64,000 nucleotides of DNA from Avena insularis (Eukaryota > Streptophyta > Magnoliopsida > Poales > Poaceae): NCBI GenBank assembly GCA_023614405.1, contig CM042687.1:240896292-240960291 (forward strand). The letters run 5' to 3'. The notes beneath the pieces are model-generated. The model was not told the DNA's origin. It did not search any database and saw only the letters and a list, made by a program, of their open reading frames with translations. Both the position numbers and the translations under genes were made by a program. Shown here in pieces: positions 10,483-20,130 of this stretch (position 1 is the first letter of the stretch; every line of letters starts with the position of its first letter).

Positions 10483-12137
10483 TGAAGGGAACATGCCCTG
10501 AGAGGCAATAATAAAGTGGTTATTATGTATACTCCAAGTATATGATTGATGTTAATTTTGCATTCTATAATTGTATTAATATGGAAACATTAATACATGT
10601 GTGATTAATAAACAAACAGAAAGTTCCTAGTTATGCCTCTCTCATAAACTAGCTCGTTGAGTAACATGATGATCAAGGTTTCCTGATCATGGACATTGGA
10701 TGTTGTTAATAACGAGGTCACAACATTATTGGAATGGTGTGATGAACATTCATACGAAGTATAGCATTACGATCAAAGTCATTGAGTTTATATTCCTATA
10801 ACATCATACGAAGTGATCCTAATCCTTAGACCATGAGATCATGTCAATCACTAACGCTGGAAGAGTATCTTGATAACATCAAACGTCACACCGTAATAGG
10901 GTGATTATAAAGATGGGTTCAGTACTACTAAAGTGTTATGTTGAGGCCCAGGGATCGAGAGTGGAATTTGTTAAACCCGATGACGGATATATATGCTCTG
11001 GGCCCTCTCGATGATATCACATTGATTAGCTTGCAAGCAAGTGATTTGATCACTAGAATGTTATATCACGGGAACGAGAAAAGAGTACATGTCAGTAATG
11101 AGATCAAACTAGGTATGGAGATACTGATGATCGAATCTCGGACATGTAATATATCGCGAAAAAAGTATTAAGATACTAGCATAAAAGGTTCTCACGATCA
11201 CAAGAAAGTCATCATTGAATGTGTGGGAGTCAGTATGGATCTCCAGATCCTGCTTCTGATTATTGATTGGAGAGGGGTCTCGATCATGTCCACATTATTC
11301 GCGAACCGTAGGGTGACACACATAAGAGACACCGACACCATTTGGAGCAAATATTTTCATGCTGAAAAGAATAACAAGCGCAGGAATTTATTTCACTAGA
11401 TACCGAAACTGGTTTTCGGGTGAGATTGCAGAAAGTGTTTCTGCATGTGAAATGAAATACTAGCAAAGGGTTATATGTGAATGTTTGTCATTAAAGTAAT
11501 TGATAAAATTCTGAATAAATAAAAGGACTTTTATTTAATGAGAGTTTGCATTAAATTTGGTGGAAATTTAATGGGAATTTGAGTGGGTTTTTGAGTGGAG
11601 AAAATTGAAGGGGCATTTTGTGAGTTGAGCTTCCACCCACATGAATGGAGGGAGGGAAAGAGGGCAGCCCCATGCGCCGGCCACCCCCTTGATGTTCCCC
11701 CCTCCTCCTATAAAAGGAGCCCCCTCCCTCTCTCTCACTCACAGCTCCTCGTGGAGGATCTCTCTCCCCCTCTAGTATTTATCCCCCATGGTATCAGACT
11801 AGCGAGATACATGTTCCTGATGGCTATTCGGCAAGAAAGAGTCTGCTTCCGCTGCATCGCTGGAGCGAGGAGGCGGAGGTTGCTCGGTGCCTCGGACGTG
11901 TGTGCGAGCATAGATGCGCTGCTGATTTGCAACACTAGGACTTCCTCTCGATCTTGAGATCGGCAAGAGATCATCTACATCAACCACGAGTTCAACCTCG
12001 TTAAGCTTTGTCGGTCTTCAAGGGTATGTTCTCTACGGATGTATATCCGCCCGTTGCTTGTATCTAGTAGATAGATCTTGGTACATAGTTGTTCCCATAG
12101 TAGGAAATTTTTTGTTTTCTATGTTGTGAACCCTACA
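10483..12137 (+). mobile_element. Solo LTR of a copia element, TSD CTGGT
   Basis: This 1655-bp LTR starts TGAAGGGAACATGC and ends AACCCTACA, flanked by perfect CTGGT duplications (10478-10482 and 12138-12142). It aligns along its length with the 5' LTR at 56737-58385, so it belongs to the same family. The start is related to the Angela/BARE-type copia LTR start (GGAATATGCCC-GAGGCAATAATAAA). No internal domain remains, which fits LTR-LTR recombination. It lies in the presumed first intron of the MULE transposase. Confidence 0.9.
11709..11716 (+). promoter_or_regulatory. TATA box of the solo copia LTR
   Basis: TATAAAAG lies in a CT-rich setting, at the same place as TATAAAGG in the related LTR (57958-57965). 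It marks the U3/R side of the LTR. Confidence 0.6.
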
Positions 12138-12142
12138 CTGGT

Positions 12143-12565
12143 GTCGTTGCTCAGCCTTCTACTGATCCAATCCCTGCTGCTATTGTGCAAACTAAGGCTT
12201 CGGGAGGCCGCCCCGTTGTTTCCAGAACTGGTGGTGTTGTTGCTCAGCCTGCTACTAACCCAATCGATGCTGCTGTTGTGCAAAGTAAGGCTTCGGGAGG
12301 CTGCCCCACTGTTGTGGAATCTGCTGGTGTTGTTGCTCAGCCTCCTACTGAACCAATCCCTGCTTTTGTTGTTCAAACTAAGGCTTCGGGAGGCCGCCCC
12401 GTTGTTGCCAGAACTGCTGGTGTTGTTGCTCAGCCGGCTACTGAACCAATCCCTGCTTTTGTTGTGCAAACTAAGGCTTCGGGAGGCCGCCCTGTTGTTT
12501 CCATAACTGCTGGTGTTGTTGCTCAGCCTGCTACTGATCCAATCCCTGCTGATGTTTCTAGAACT
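12143..12565 (+). repeat. 93-bp tandem repeat, about 4.5 copies, in the MULE coding region
   Basis: The anchor GTTGCTCAG recurs at 12146, 12239, 12332, 12425 and 12518, a constant 93-base step. Each unit encodes 31 residues of the form VVAQPxTxPIPAxVVQxKASGG. The frame is open through all units up to a stop at 12716-12718. The period keeps the frame, so unit number can change without a frameshift. The antisense strand is also open across the array, a by-product of the repeat. Confidence 0.9.
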
Positions 12566-13019
12566 GTTGTCTTGGGTGTTGGTCCTCCTCGAACCCGTGA
12601 TGAAGTTCAGGGTGTTGCTGCTTCTGCTACCGTCGAGGCTAATCGAAGACCATTTGTTGATGAACAAGACCATGGTCTGGACTCTAACGGAGGACCTCGC
12701 TCGACATGGTTCGAGTGACAATACCTTCGAACAGAGGAGAGACTTATAGGGGAGCAACATAAAGAGGAGAAGGAAGAGCATCCCTAGAAAGAGCACCCCG
12801 AAGAAGGGCATCACCAAGCAGACCACGCCAGAGAAGAGGACACCCAAGAGTTGCATGAAAAAAGGCACCACGCCTTAGAGTACACCCCTGAGATCCGGTC
12901 ATAATGCAACACCGAGCAGTAGCAGCAAAAAAGATAAGAGGGCCAGACTGGTGGTGAACGAGGTGGTGAACACACCCAGGAGCAGCTGCAAAAATGGCTA
13001 AGGTGGCTCGCACGGAGGA

Positions 13020-13262
13020 TACCACACCCAATAGTAGCGGCAAAAATGCTAGCTTGAAGAGGAACACGCCGCAGAGGTCCGGCAATAATGCCGGCGCGAA
13101 GGAGAACACACCCAATAGTGGCGGCAAAAATGCTAGCTTGATGGGGAACACGCCGTAGAGGTCCGCTAATAATGCCGGTGGGAAGGAGAAAACACCCAAT
13201 AGTGGCATCAAAAGGGCTAATTCAAAGGGGAACACGCCGCAGAGGTCAGGCAATGATGCCGG
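13020..13262 (+). repeat. 84-bp tandem repeat, about 3 copies, in the MULE coding region
   Basis: The anchor ACACCC recurs at about 13024, 13107 and 13192. Each unit encodes about 28 residues like TPNSGGKNASLKRNTPQRSG, so this is a Lys/Arg/Asn/Thr-rich, basic region. It continues, less regularly, from about 12750 to 13370. It lies in frame with the transposase segment starting at 13384 but contains stops (for example in the second unit). Confidence 0.8.
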
Positions 13263-16200
13263 CACGCAGGAGCCAACACCCATGAGGGGAAACAGGAAGG
13301 ATATCACACCGAGGAGTAGCAGCAAAAAGGTTAGTTCATTGAGGAACACAACGTAGAGGTCAAGCCCTAATGGGGATACCATCATGAATTATACCATCAG
13401 TAAGGATTCCATCAGGAAGGAGGATGTACACAAGAAGAGCAAGAGGGTTCTGTATAGTCGATATGAAATAGAAACTAATTACTGTTTGTCTGCTGACGAA
13501 CATGTGATGCATGATAGTGTAAGACCACGCCCTATGGTTTCAGCAGCACCAACAGTGCATCTGGGAGAAAACAGAGTTGACGGGGAGGTAGATTTGGCCA
13601 ACATTCCGGTCCATGTAGGTGAAAATGATGGTCTAGCCCCACCCCTAGGAGTCAATACGATGTGTGCAGTGCTAGGCATTGGTGAGGATGGTGATGATTC
13701 TGAATCAGATATAGAAGATGGCACTATGGAGCATCAAGAATCCGGTGATGATGAGATCGACGAGACACTTATCGATGGGGCTGGCATTACAGTTGATGAC
13801 TTGGGTCCCGACGTAGACGGGGTGATACATGACCATGACGATCCTATAATTTCGGTTGGCACCGAGTTCAGCAGCATGCATGAGTTCAGGATGTCGTTCC
13901 GGCATTTTTGTATCAAGGGGGAGTTCGATGTTCATAGACTGAAGAACACTTCCCAAAGGTATGAGGCGGTTTGCAGGTTAAATTGGAAGAATGGACAAGT
14001 GGTAATACCTTGTCTGTGGAGGATCGCCGCCAGAGCCCTACCCGTGTCAAAGGCAATTAGGATATCCTGGCAATGAATGGAGCAAACCATTTCAACTTTA
14101 TCATTTTTCACTCTATAATATAAGTAAAGTTGATGTGCAAGATCTATCTGGCAACTCTGCTTATGCTATAAAGTAATCTGTGTTGCAGGTGAACAAATTG
14201 GGACCTCCCCACATGTGTGCGAAAGGGAGAATGCTGAAATCCTCGATGGCTGATATGGAGTGGGTGGCTTTACAAGCTATGTCCATAATAAAGCATAACC
14301 CTAGGGAGACCGCGAAGAATATTAAGAATAAACGCGTTTCTCAGTACAACATTGTCCTACCGTATTACACGATTTGGAAAGGTACAAAGAAAGCTCTGAA
14401 AATCTTGCATGGGGATTGGACTAATAGCTTCAGGATGTTGTACAACTTCAAGGCTGAGGTACAAGCTAGGTGTCCAGGGAGTGTTGTCGAGATCAACACT
14501 AAATCGGAAGGTGGTAAAATTTATTTCAACAGATTTTTCATAGCGCTTGAACCTTGCATCCAGGGATTCAAGGACGGATGTAGGCCATATCTGAGCGTAG
14601 ACAGTACTGTCTTAACTGGCAAATGGAAAGGCTGAATGGCATCTACTACAACATTGGATGGTCACAAATTGATGTTCCCAGTGGCATTCGGGCCGTTTGA
14701 TACAGAGATAGAGGAAATCTGGGTCTGGTTTATGAGGTAGCTCAGGAGATCTATAGGACAAATGGATCCATTGGCTATATCCACAGGTGCATGCAAAGGG
14801 CTGACGAATGCAGTGAAGGAGGTGTTCCCGCGAGCTAAGGGTAGAGAATGCCATGCCCACCTGATGCTCAACCTGTCCAGAAACTACGCAGGCAGAGCAT
14901 TTGGTTACATGTTTGCTGCTGCTAGATCTTACAGAGCTGGGCGCTACGAATATTTCATGAGCTAGATTTTTGCGGAAGCCCTAGATCTTCCCCAATACTT
15001 GGCCGCACATCATTCGCAGCTATGGAATAGGAATCAGTTCAACCCTGACATCAAAGTTGATTACATAAACAAGAACCTAGATTAATGCCTGAATAACTGG
15101 GTGAAGGACATAAAAGTACGTCCTGTTCATATGTTGATGGACGGCATACAGAGTATGATCATGAAGCTGTTAAATATAAGGAGAGAGATTGGTCGGAGAC
15201 TTAGAGGCCATATGCTACCGCCTGTTGTACAACAACTGCATAAGATAAGCCGAGGGCTTGGTCATCTTAGGGTTCTCCCGTCAAACAGCAGCAGCTGTGA
15301 GGTGGTTGATATGTACAAAAATGGCCACAGGGATGTTGTGAACATCGAGCGGCGGGAATGCACCTGCTTAGAGTGGCAGCATACCGGGAAACCATGCGAA
15401 CACGCGTTGGTATTCTTGGTGAAGAAAAGAACTCTACCACATATGGATCAATATTTGTCTGACTACTTCTCTTTGGAAAAGTTCAGAGCTGTGTACGCTG
15501 GTTTCGTCGAACCCTGTACTGACCCATCTCAGTGGCCTCGAGTCCAACTTAGTTTTGACCTGTGCCAGCGAGTAACAAAAAGGGGCTAAGGTAGACCAGA
15601 AGTGAATAGGTTTAAGAATATTCTAGAGAGGGCTGGTTCAGCTTTTAGTGGTAGCAAGAAGGGCAAAAACTGATGCAAGACCTGCCGTCTCATATGCCAT
15701 AGAGCAGCGGGGTGTCCTCTTAATGCACTCAAACCTAGGTATGAGATGGTACCTATACAAAACAAATTCGGTATTACTCTATAGATATTAGGTGGTTAAC
15801 CCTGTCCTGTTTTTTGACAGGAAGCGCAAGGTAATAAACATGACTGCGGACTCAGTAATTTTGCTGGGGGGATAAAATCAAAACGAGTGGAGTGATGAGG
15901 CTGAACACAATTCTGATGCTGATTGGCATGACTTTCCTCGACCCGGAGATGCAGAGTATGTGATGGTAAGAAAGCTGGCACCCAAGGAGAGGAGGAATGC
16001 GAGCAATGAAGAAGACAGAGGACACCGAGGCAAAGAAGTGGCACCCAGGATGGGTAAGAAGGCTGGCACCGAAGAAGCACCGTAATGTGTTGATGTCGAA
16101 CCTGTCTATGTATTCTGTAAAATTCTGGAGCTGTGTTCATGGGAATTGTCGGGCGAAACAAGCGTGTAGCGGTGTCTTCAAACAATATGAGTTATTTAAC

Positions 16201-16569
16201 ATTCTCGTACTTATCCGTTCATTGACTATGTAATCCTTCGCTCGTAGCGACTTGAGATTTGTTAATGCCTGAAGACTCTTGTTGAAGCCAAAATTGTGAA
16301 TGTGCCACTACTATCTATACAGTCGCAGCATCGGAGCTGATGGGGATTGCTTCTCCAGTTCGATGGATGGTAGTGGCACAGACATAATTTACATGAACTC
16401 TTACTAGTTGCGCCAGTCAGATTAAATACCTGTTTTTAGCATTACACTTATTAAAAGGTTCTGAGCTAAAAAACAAGTTCTAAGCTGCTACAATCCCACG
16501 AAGCAGCAATTAATTTCAGCTACTGGAAAATGCCATGGCAACATAAACAACAAAGGAAACAGATAATGC

Positions 16570-17129
16570 CTAGATAATGAGGAAATTGTTTCCACTTTTC
16601 GGCCCAATCTTTAGCTCGTCTATCTCACCAGCTTTCTTCCGCAACTTAGCTTGCACGCCTCCTCCCTGCTCCTGCCTCCCCTCCATCTGGCGAAGCTCCC
16701 GGATCTGTCGCTCCAGCACACAAATCTCCTCCTTCTTGTCGCACACAGCATCACGAAGATCCTGAATAAGCTCCTTATGAAAACCTGTAAGGGGCTTTTC
16801 GATCCACACAAACTTGTCACATCCCGGTCCCCTCCCTTCCTACGAACAATCAAAGCAAACAAACACAAAATTACATAACGGTTCCCAAATTGGGGTTACC
16901 AACCGCACATAGCATACGAAGTTACCACTCTGATGCCGCAGTTGCTGAGTTTTCCTGTAGTATTTTCGTCGGTCCAAGAAATCCATCTCGGTATCTTCTC
17001 ACCGCACAAACACAAAATATCGGGGTAGTAATCGTAGGGCGTCTTCCGATACCTAATGGGGACACCCGCCTAGCAGCGTTGAGGCGACCCTGATTCTCCC
17101 CGAGACGAACTGCATGAGCTGCAAGCCAT
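16570..17129 (-). pseudogene. MULE-associated GRF zinc-finger protein, first copy
   Basis: Two exons: ATG at 17129 to 16926, and 16839 to the stop at 16570-16572, with GT-AG borders and phase 0. The joined product shows a GRF-type zinc finger: LCLCGEKIPRWISWTDENT, a Cys about 10 residues later, then GCDKFVWIEKP. This is followed by a coiled coil (EEICVLERQIRELRQ). GRF fingers bind nucleic acid, and such proteins are frequent second genes of grass MULEs. A single in-frame TAG at 17070-17072 interrupts exon 1. Orientation is convergent with the transposase, as for mudrB. The role in transposition is unknown. Confidence 0.7.
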
Positions 17130-17448
17130 GGGCTAGGGGAGCAAGGGCAGAGGAAAGAGGGGACGACGGAGGAGCCTTTTGATGTCAGAGCAGGGGAACG
17201 GTGAAGCGTGATTTATCCCACCCAGTAACTCGAGGAGAATCCTACCATCAACTTTGGGCTGACAGGTGGGGCTACTCGAAAGCTCGCGCCTTCGTTGTTC
17301 AAAGGACCTTTCGTGCTCATTGAACGAAATTTTTTGGCCTTATGCCCACCTACATATCGCTGGTAGGCCTGCCGAGTAGCCGTCACATGCCTGGTCCCAC
17401 AGCTTTCCACCCTCCCCATACACCCTGTATCAGGAAAAATCTGCCTTC

Positions 17449-17854
17449 ATGGCTCGTGGTGGCAGATCCATCCACTCTAGCGATCGTGGTCGGGCTCGCC
17501 GTGGAGGATCCACCCCTAAATCCTACCATCGCAGTGTAAAATGGCCATGGTTTGTTGAGCCAAACGGCTACGCTGCGTCTCCGAGCTTGGCCCCTCCTAT
17601 TTGCAGACACAGTGCTACAGCGTCGAGCTCGAGCAGGAGCCGCCAGGCGCGAAGGTGCTCAATCGTTGCCACCCCCATCCCCTTCATCATTGTTGATTCC
17701 GACAAGGATGAGGATGGCGACGAAGCAATGCAGAATGCCATTGAAGCCTCCTTAGCGAAGGGCAGGCCATGAGCGGGAGTGGATGTCCCTGGGAAGGGCG
17801 TGGTGGGGTCACCAATCGAGGTGGACTCCGATGACAGTGCCGTGATCGCGGTCT
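17449..17854 (+). pseudogene. Small plus-strand ORF of the MULE region, function unknown
   Basis: The ATG at 17449 gives an Arg/Ser-rich start (MARGGRSIHSSDRGRARRGG) and then an acidic segment (VDSDKDEDGDEAMQNAIEASL). A TGA at 17770-17772 follows, and the same frame continues with VDSDDSAVIAV to a TAG at 17852-17854. The repeated VDSD motif on both sides of the TGA suggests the stop is secondary. The sequence after it looks like a 3' untranslated region. It lies between two oppositely oriented GRF genes. I do not recognise a domain. Confidence 0.4.
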
Positions 17855-18446
17855 AGATGTTGTTTAGGCTGGTTGGAATTTCTTTTATGTTTAATGCGAG
17901 TACAATTATTGTAATGGGTTTGGCAGGTTGCAATGGGAATTATCGATAACTGTGTTCAGCACAATAACAGGTGCTCGTGCTTCCACAATATAAATTGTGT
18001 ATGTGCCCTCTTCATGTGGCAGAATCCACGTAGATTCCTCTTAAACAAACCATCAAAGTTAGATTACCACCATCAGACAAAATGAACAAGGAAACGCATA
18101 AGATAGACGAACAGACGCCCAATTTGTTCCGAGCAGACACTACTAGTTCAGACTTCAGACCACTTGGTCGACAAATACTATTACATTTTGTTCCGAGCAT
18201 TCCCACACGCAACTGAAAATCCAAGGACATGCTTCAGCTTGGGCTCCTACTAGTTCAGACTTAAGACCACTTGGTCGACAAATTCTATTACAATTAACAG
18301 TAGGGAGCTCAATCTGAACAAACCTAGTTTTCACACATATACATTATCTTCCTAACCTTAGCACGATGCCCTTCATTCTGCCACTCCAGGGTTTGAATCT
18401 TCAGCGCCATTTTTTCGGCATCCTGTTTGCACTTGGTCAGTTCTTT

Positions 18447-19109
18447 CTATGCCTTGATCCTAAGGAACCTGTGCATATTGGTAGTTGTGACATCGTGAAC
18501 TTTCTTCTCGTGTAGTTCAATCCTTGATGCAGTCAGGTCTTTCTCTGCTTTAGCCTTCAGGGCCATCGCCATGTCCCTCTCCTTCCTGACTTTGCTAACC
18601 TTGGCTTCCAACCTACGGATTTCACGGCGAAGGGTTGGTGCATCATCAAGGGCCATTAACATCATCTCAGCACTCTCAAGAAGTGCGCTGACTAAGGCTT
18701 CTTTCATTCCAGCATAATTCTCCCATAATTTATCTAGCGATTTCTGCATAGACAGTGGCCACTCTGGATCTACCCATTTGACAATGCCGCCACTTTTGGT
18801 TGGCCACGCTTCATCCTGCCCCCACCCTAAGAACCTCCTGCCTGTGTTGCGTCCCTCGATTGCTACAAATTTAGCAGCCACAAGCTCATGTTTTTTACAA
18901 CAGGTGGACTCTTTCCCTCTGCTAAACTGTGATAATCGGAGTCGTACAAAGTCGCGACGGTCTAGCACACTAGATGTACATAAGTAATCAGAGTAGATCT
19001 AAGTCTAAATAAATAAATCCCCATAAAATGTATGGTATGAGATACTCACGTCGCTTTCACCGTCTCTGTGATCTTCACATGTTTCCTGGCCGTCTCCCCG
19101 CGAAGCCAT
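18447..19109 (-). pseudogene. MULE-associated GRF-like coiled-coil protein, second copy
   Basis: A short probable first exon (ATG at 19109, MASRGDGQETCEDHRD) meets a good donor GTGAGT at 19049. The long exon runs from about 18969 to the stop at 18447-18449. It contains a GRF-like stretch (CCKKHELVAAKFVAIEGRNT then GRRFLG), the motif WVDPEWP that commonly follows GRF fingers in grass MULE proteins, and a long coiled coil (LRREIRRLEAKVSKVRKERD). The Cys expected after GRRF is Trp, so zinc binding is probably lost. The splice phase does not fit exactly (one base off), so either the acceptor is wrong or the copy is frameshifted. Confidence 0.6.
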
Positions 19110-19358
19110 GACAAGAAGGAGGTGGAGGAGCGGGGTGGCGGCGGGAGAGGTTGCTGGTGGGGTGGCGCGCCGCCTGCTAGCATCTAAGGGATGGAGTGAG
19201 GACAGTGGCTTCGTGGGGAAGGGGGAGAATTAAAGAACACCAATCCTACCAACAAAATCCAATGGTTGTTATGACACGAACACATCTAACGTTTTATGTG
19301 CACGGCCCATGGAAAGCGTGACACTCGCAGGTGGAGCACGCACGATTATTAAGGAACA

Positions 19359-19480
19359 CTCCCTCTATCCGCAAATAAGTGTACTTCTAGCTTTTTCTTA
19401 AGTCAAACTTTATGAAATTTGACCAAATTTTTAGATAAATATAACAACATGTATTACACCAAGGAGTATTATTACAGAAC
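19359..19480 (+). mobile_element. Half of a Stowaway-type (mariner) MITE
   Basis: The block starts CTCCCTCTATCCGCAAATAA, close to the grass Stowaway terminal repeat CTCCCTCCGTCC. It continues with AGTCAAACTTTATGAAATTTGACC, typical of these MITEs. The matching terminal repeat on the other side is not seen before 19500, so this is a truncated copy. It lies just downstream of the broken SINA gene's 3' end. Confidence 0.6.
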
Positions 19481-19567
19481 TGCGACTAACATACATTAGT
19501 CTGACAAGTATGCTCTCCACACCGGACTAGTATTGATTATGGGATACATTTAAGCACAACACAAGTT

Positions 19568-20130
19568 CTACAACTCCCTGTCGGTCTTCTCGATGCGAAT
19601 GAAGAAATTGATCTGCTTGTCCGGTCCAGCATCGACAAGGTACTTGGATGGCACACAAAGGACCAACCCCAGGTCCGCAAACTCTACCTTGCCCGACGTC
19701 GGGCAGTTCAGCAACACAGCCGTCACATGCACTGCATAGGACGACGGCGGCTGGTCGTGCGACCACATACTCACAGTGTACATCGGCCATGCGCACGAGA
19801 CCGACATGACGCATACCGCAGACACGAAGGTGGGCCTAGGGACGATTCCTAGAACGGTTCTCGGAACATGAGCAGGGACGAACAAGACAAAAACAGAGCC
19901 ATCCCCCTACAAAATGAGCCGGCGGCGTGCCGGCTCAGGGAACGACACCTTCTCTTGGAGAAGAATAGCGTAGCCATAGGAGAGCCTAATTACTTTGATC
20001 GGGTGATCTCTTGCAAGGTGGACCACGAATTTTTTCGGCGGGCCGGTGTAGTTGCAGCCGGGCTCCGTGCAGCCACACGCGCCGTGCCGGCACGCGAGCT
20101 CGAGCCCTAGGAGCACGTGGTAGGGGTAAC
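19568..20130 (-). pseudogene. SINA/SIAH-type E3 ubiquitin ligase, 3' part
   Basis: On the minus strand the frame gives YHVLLGLELACRHGACGCTEPGCNYTGPP up to HLARDH, the SIAH-type zinc finger (Cys/Cys then HLARDH). The substrate-binding region follows, with MYTVSMWSHDQPP and a C-terminus FFIRIEKTDREL ending at TAG 19568-19570. Plant SINA-like proteins bind substrates through this domain for ubiquitination. A premature TAG sits at 19907-19909. The upstream part is separated by the element RLG-A and continues at 52285-52410. Apart from the insertion and one stop, the part is well preserved. It is the only non-transposon gene recognised here. Confidence 0.75.

Larger units (their letters stand above)
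12143..16085 (+). pseudogene. mudrA-type MULE transposase, degenerate
   Basis: In order: Ala/Val/Pro repeats (12143-12718), basic repeats (to about 13380), an acidic stretch (about 13680-13830), and the N-terminal MuDR domain (FSSMHEFRMSFRHFCI, RLKNTSQRYEAVCRL). A probable intron ends at the acceptor TTGCAG at 14188. The MULE domain follows (VNKLGPPHMC; SVDST with the first Asp at 14600-14602; GACKGL). The SWIM zinc finger CTC...GKPCEHA is near 15358-15405 and a zinc knuckle is near 15670-15715. A clean intron 15739-15820 joins a basic KPRKRK motif and a C-terminal tail. Stops occur after GKWKG (14633-14635), at MRS (14738-14740), at 14963-14965, at 15083-15085 and in the last exon. At the second catalytic position the family's usual Asp appears as Gly (14786-14788). 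Confidence 0.85.
10281..19109 (+). mobile_element. Mutator-like element (MULE), decayed, MuDR-like layout
   Basis: The coding extent contains a mudrA-type transposase pseudogene on the plus strand (first exon 10281, last exon ending 16085), GRF zinc-finger genes on the minus strand (16570-17129 and 18447-19109) and a small plus-strand ORF (17449-17854). Plus-strand transposase with convergent accessory genes is like maize MuDR, and GRF-type proteins commonly accompany grass MULEs. A solo copia LTR (10483-12137) interrupts the transposase 5' region. Terminal inverted repeats and a 9-bp duplication were not located, so the outer ends are open. Two nested or adjacent MULEs are also possible, since there are two GRF genes. 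Confidence 0.65.

Noticed and set aside
12119..13385. Long minus-strand open frames (250 and 213 codons) over the MULE N-terminal region
   Set aside because: They are antisense readings of the 93-bp and 84-bp tandem repeats. Low-complexity Leu/Ser composition and no domain.
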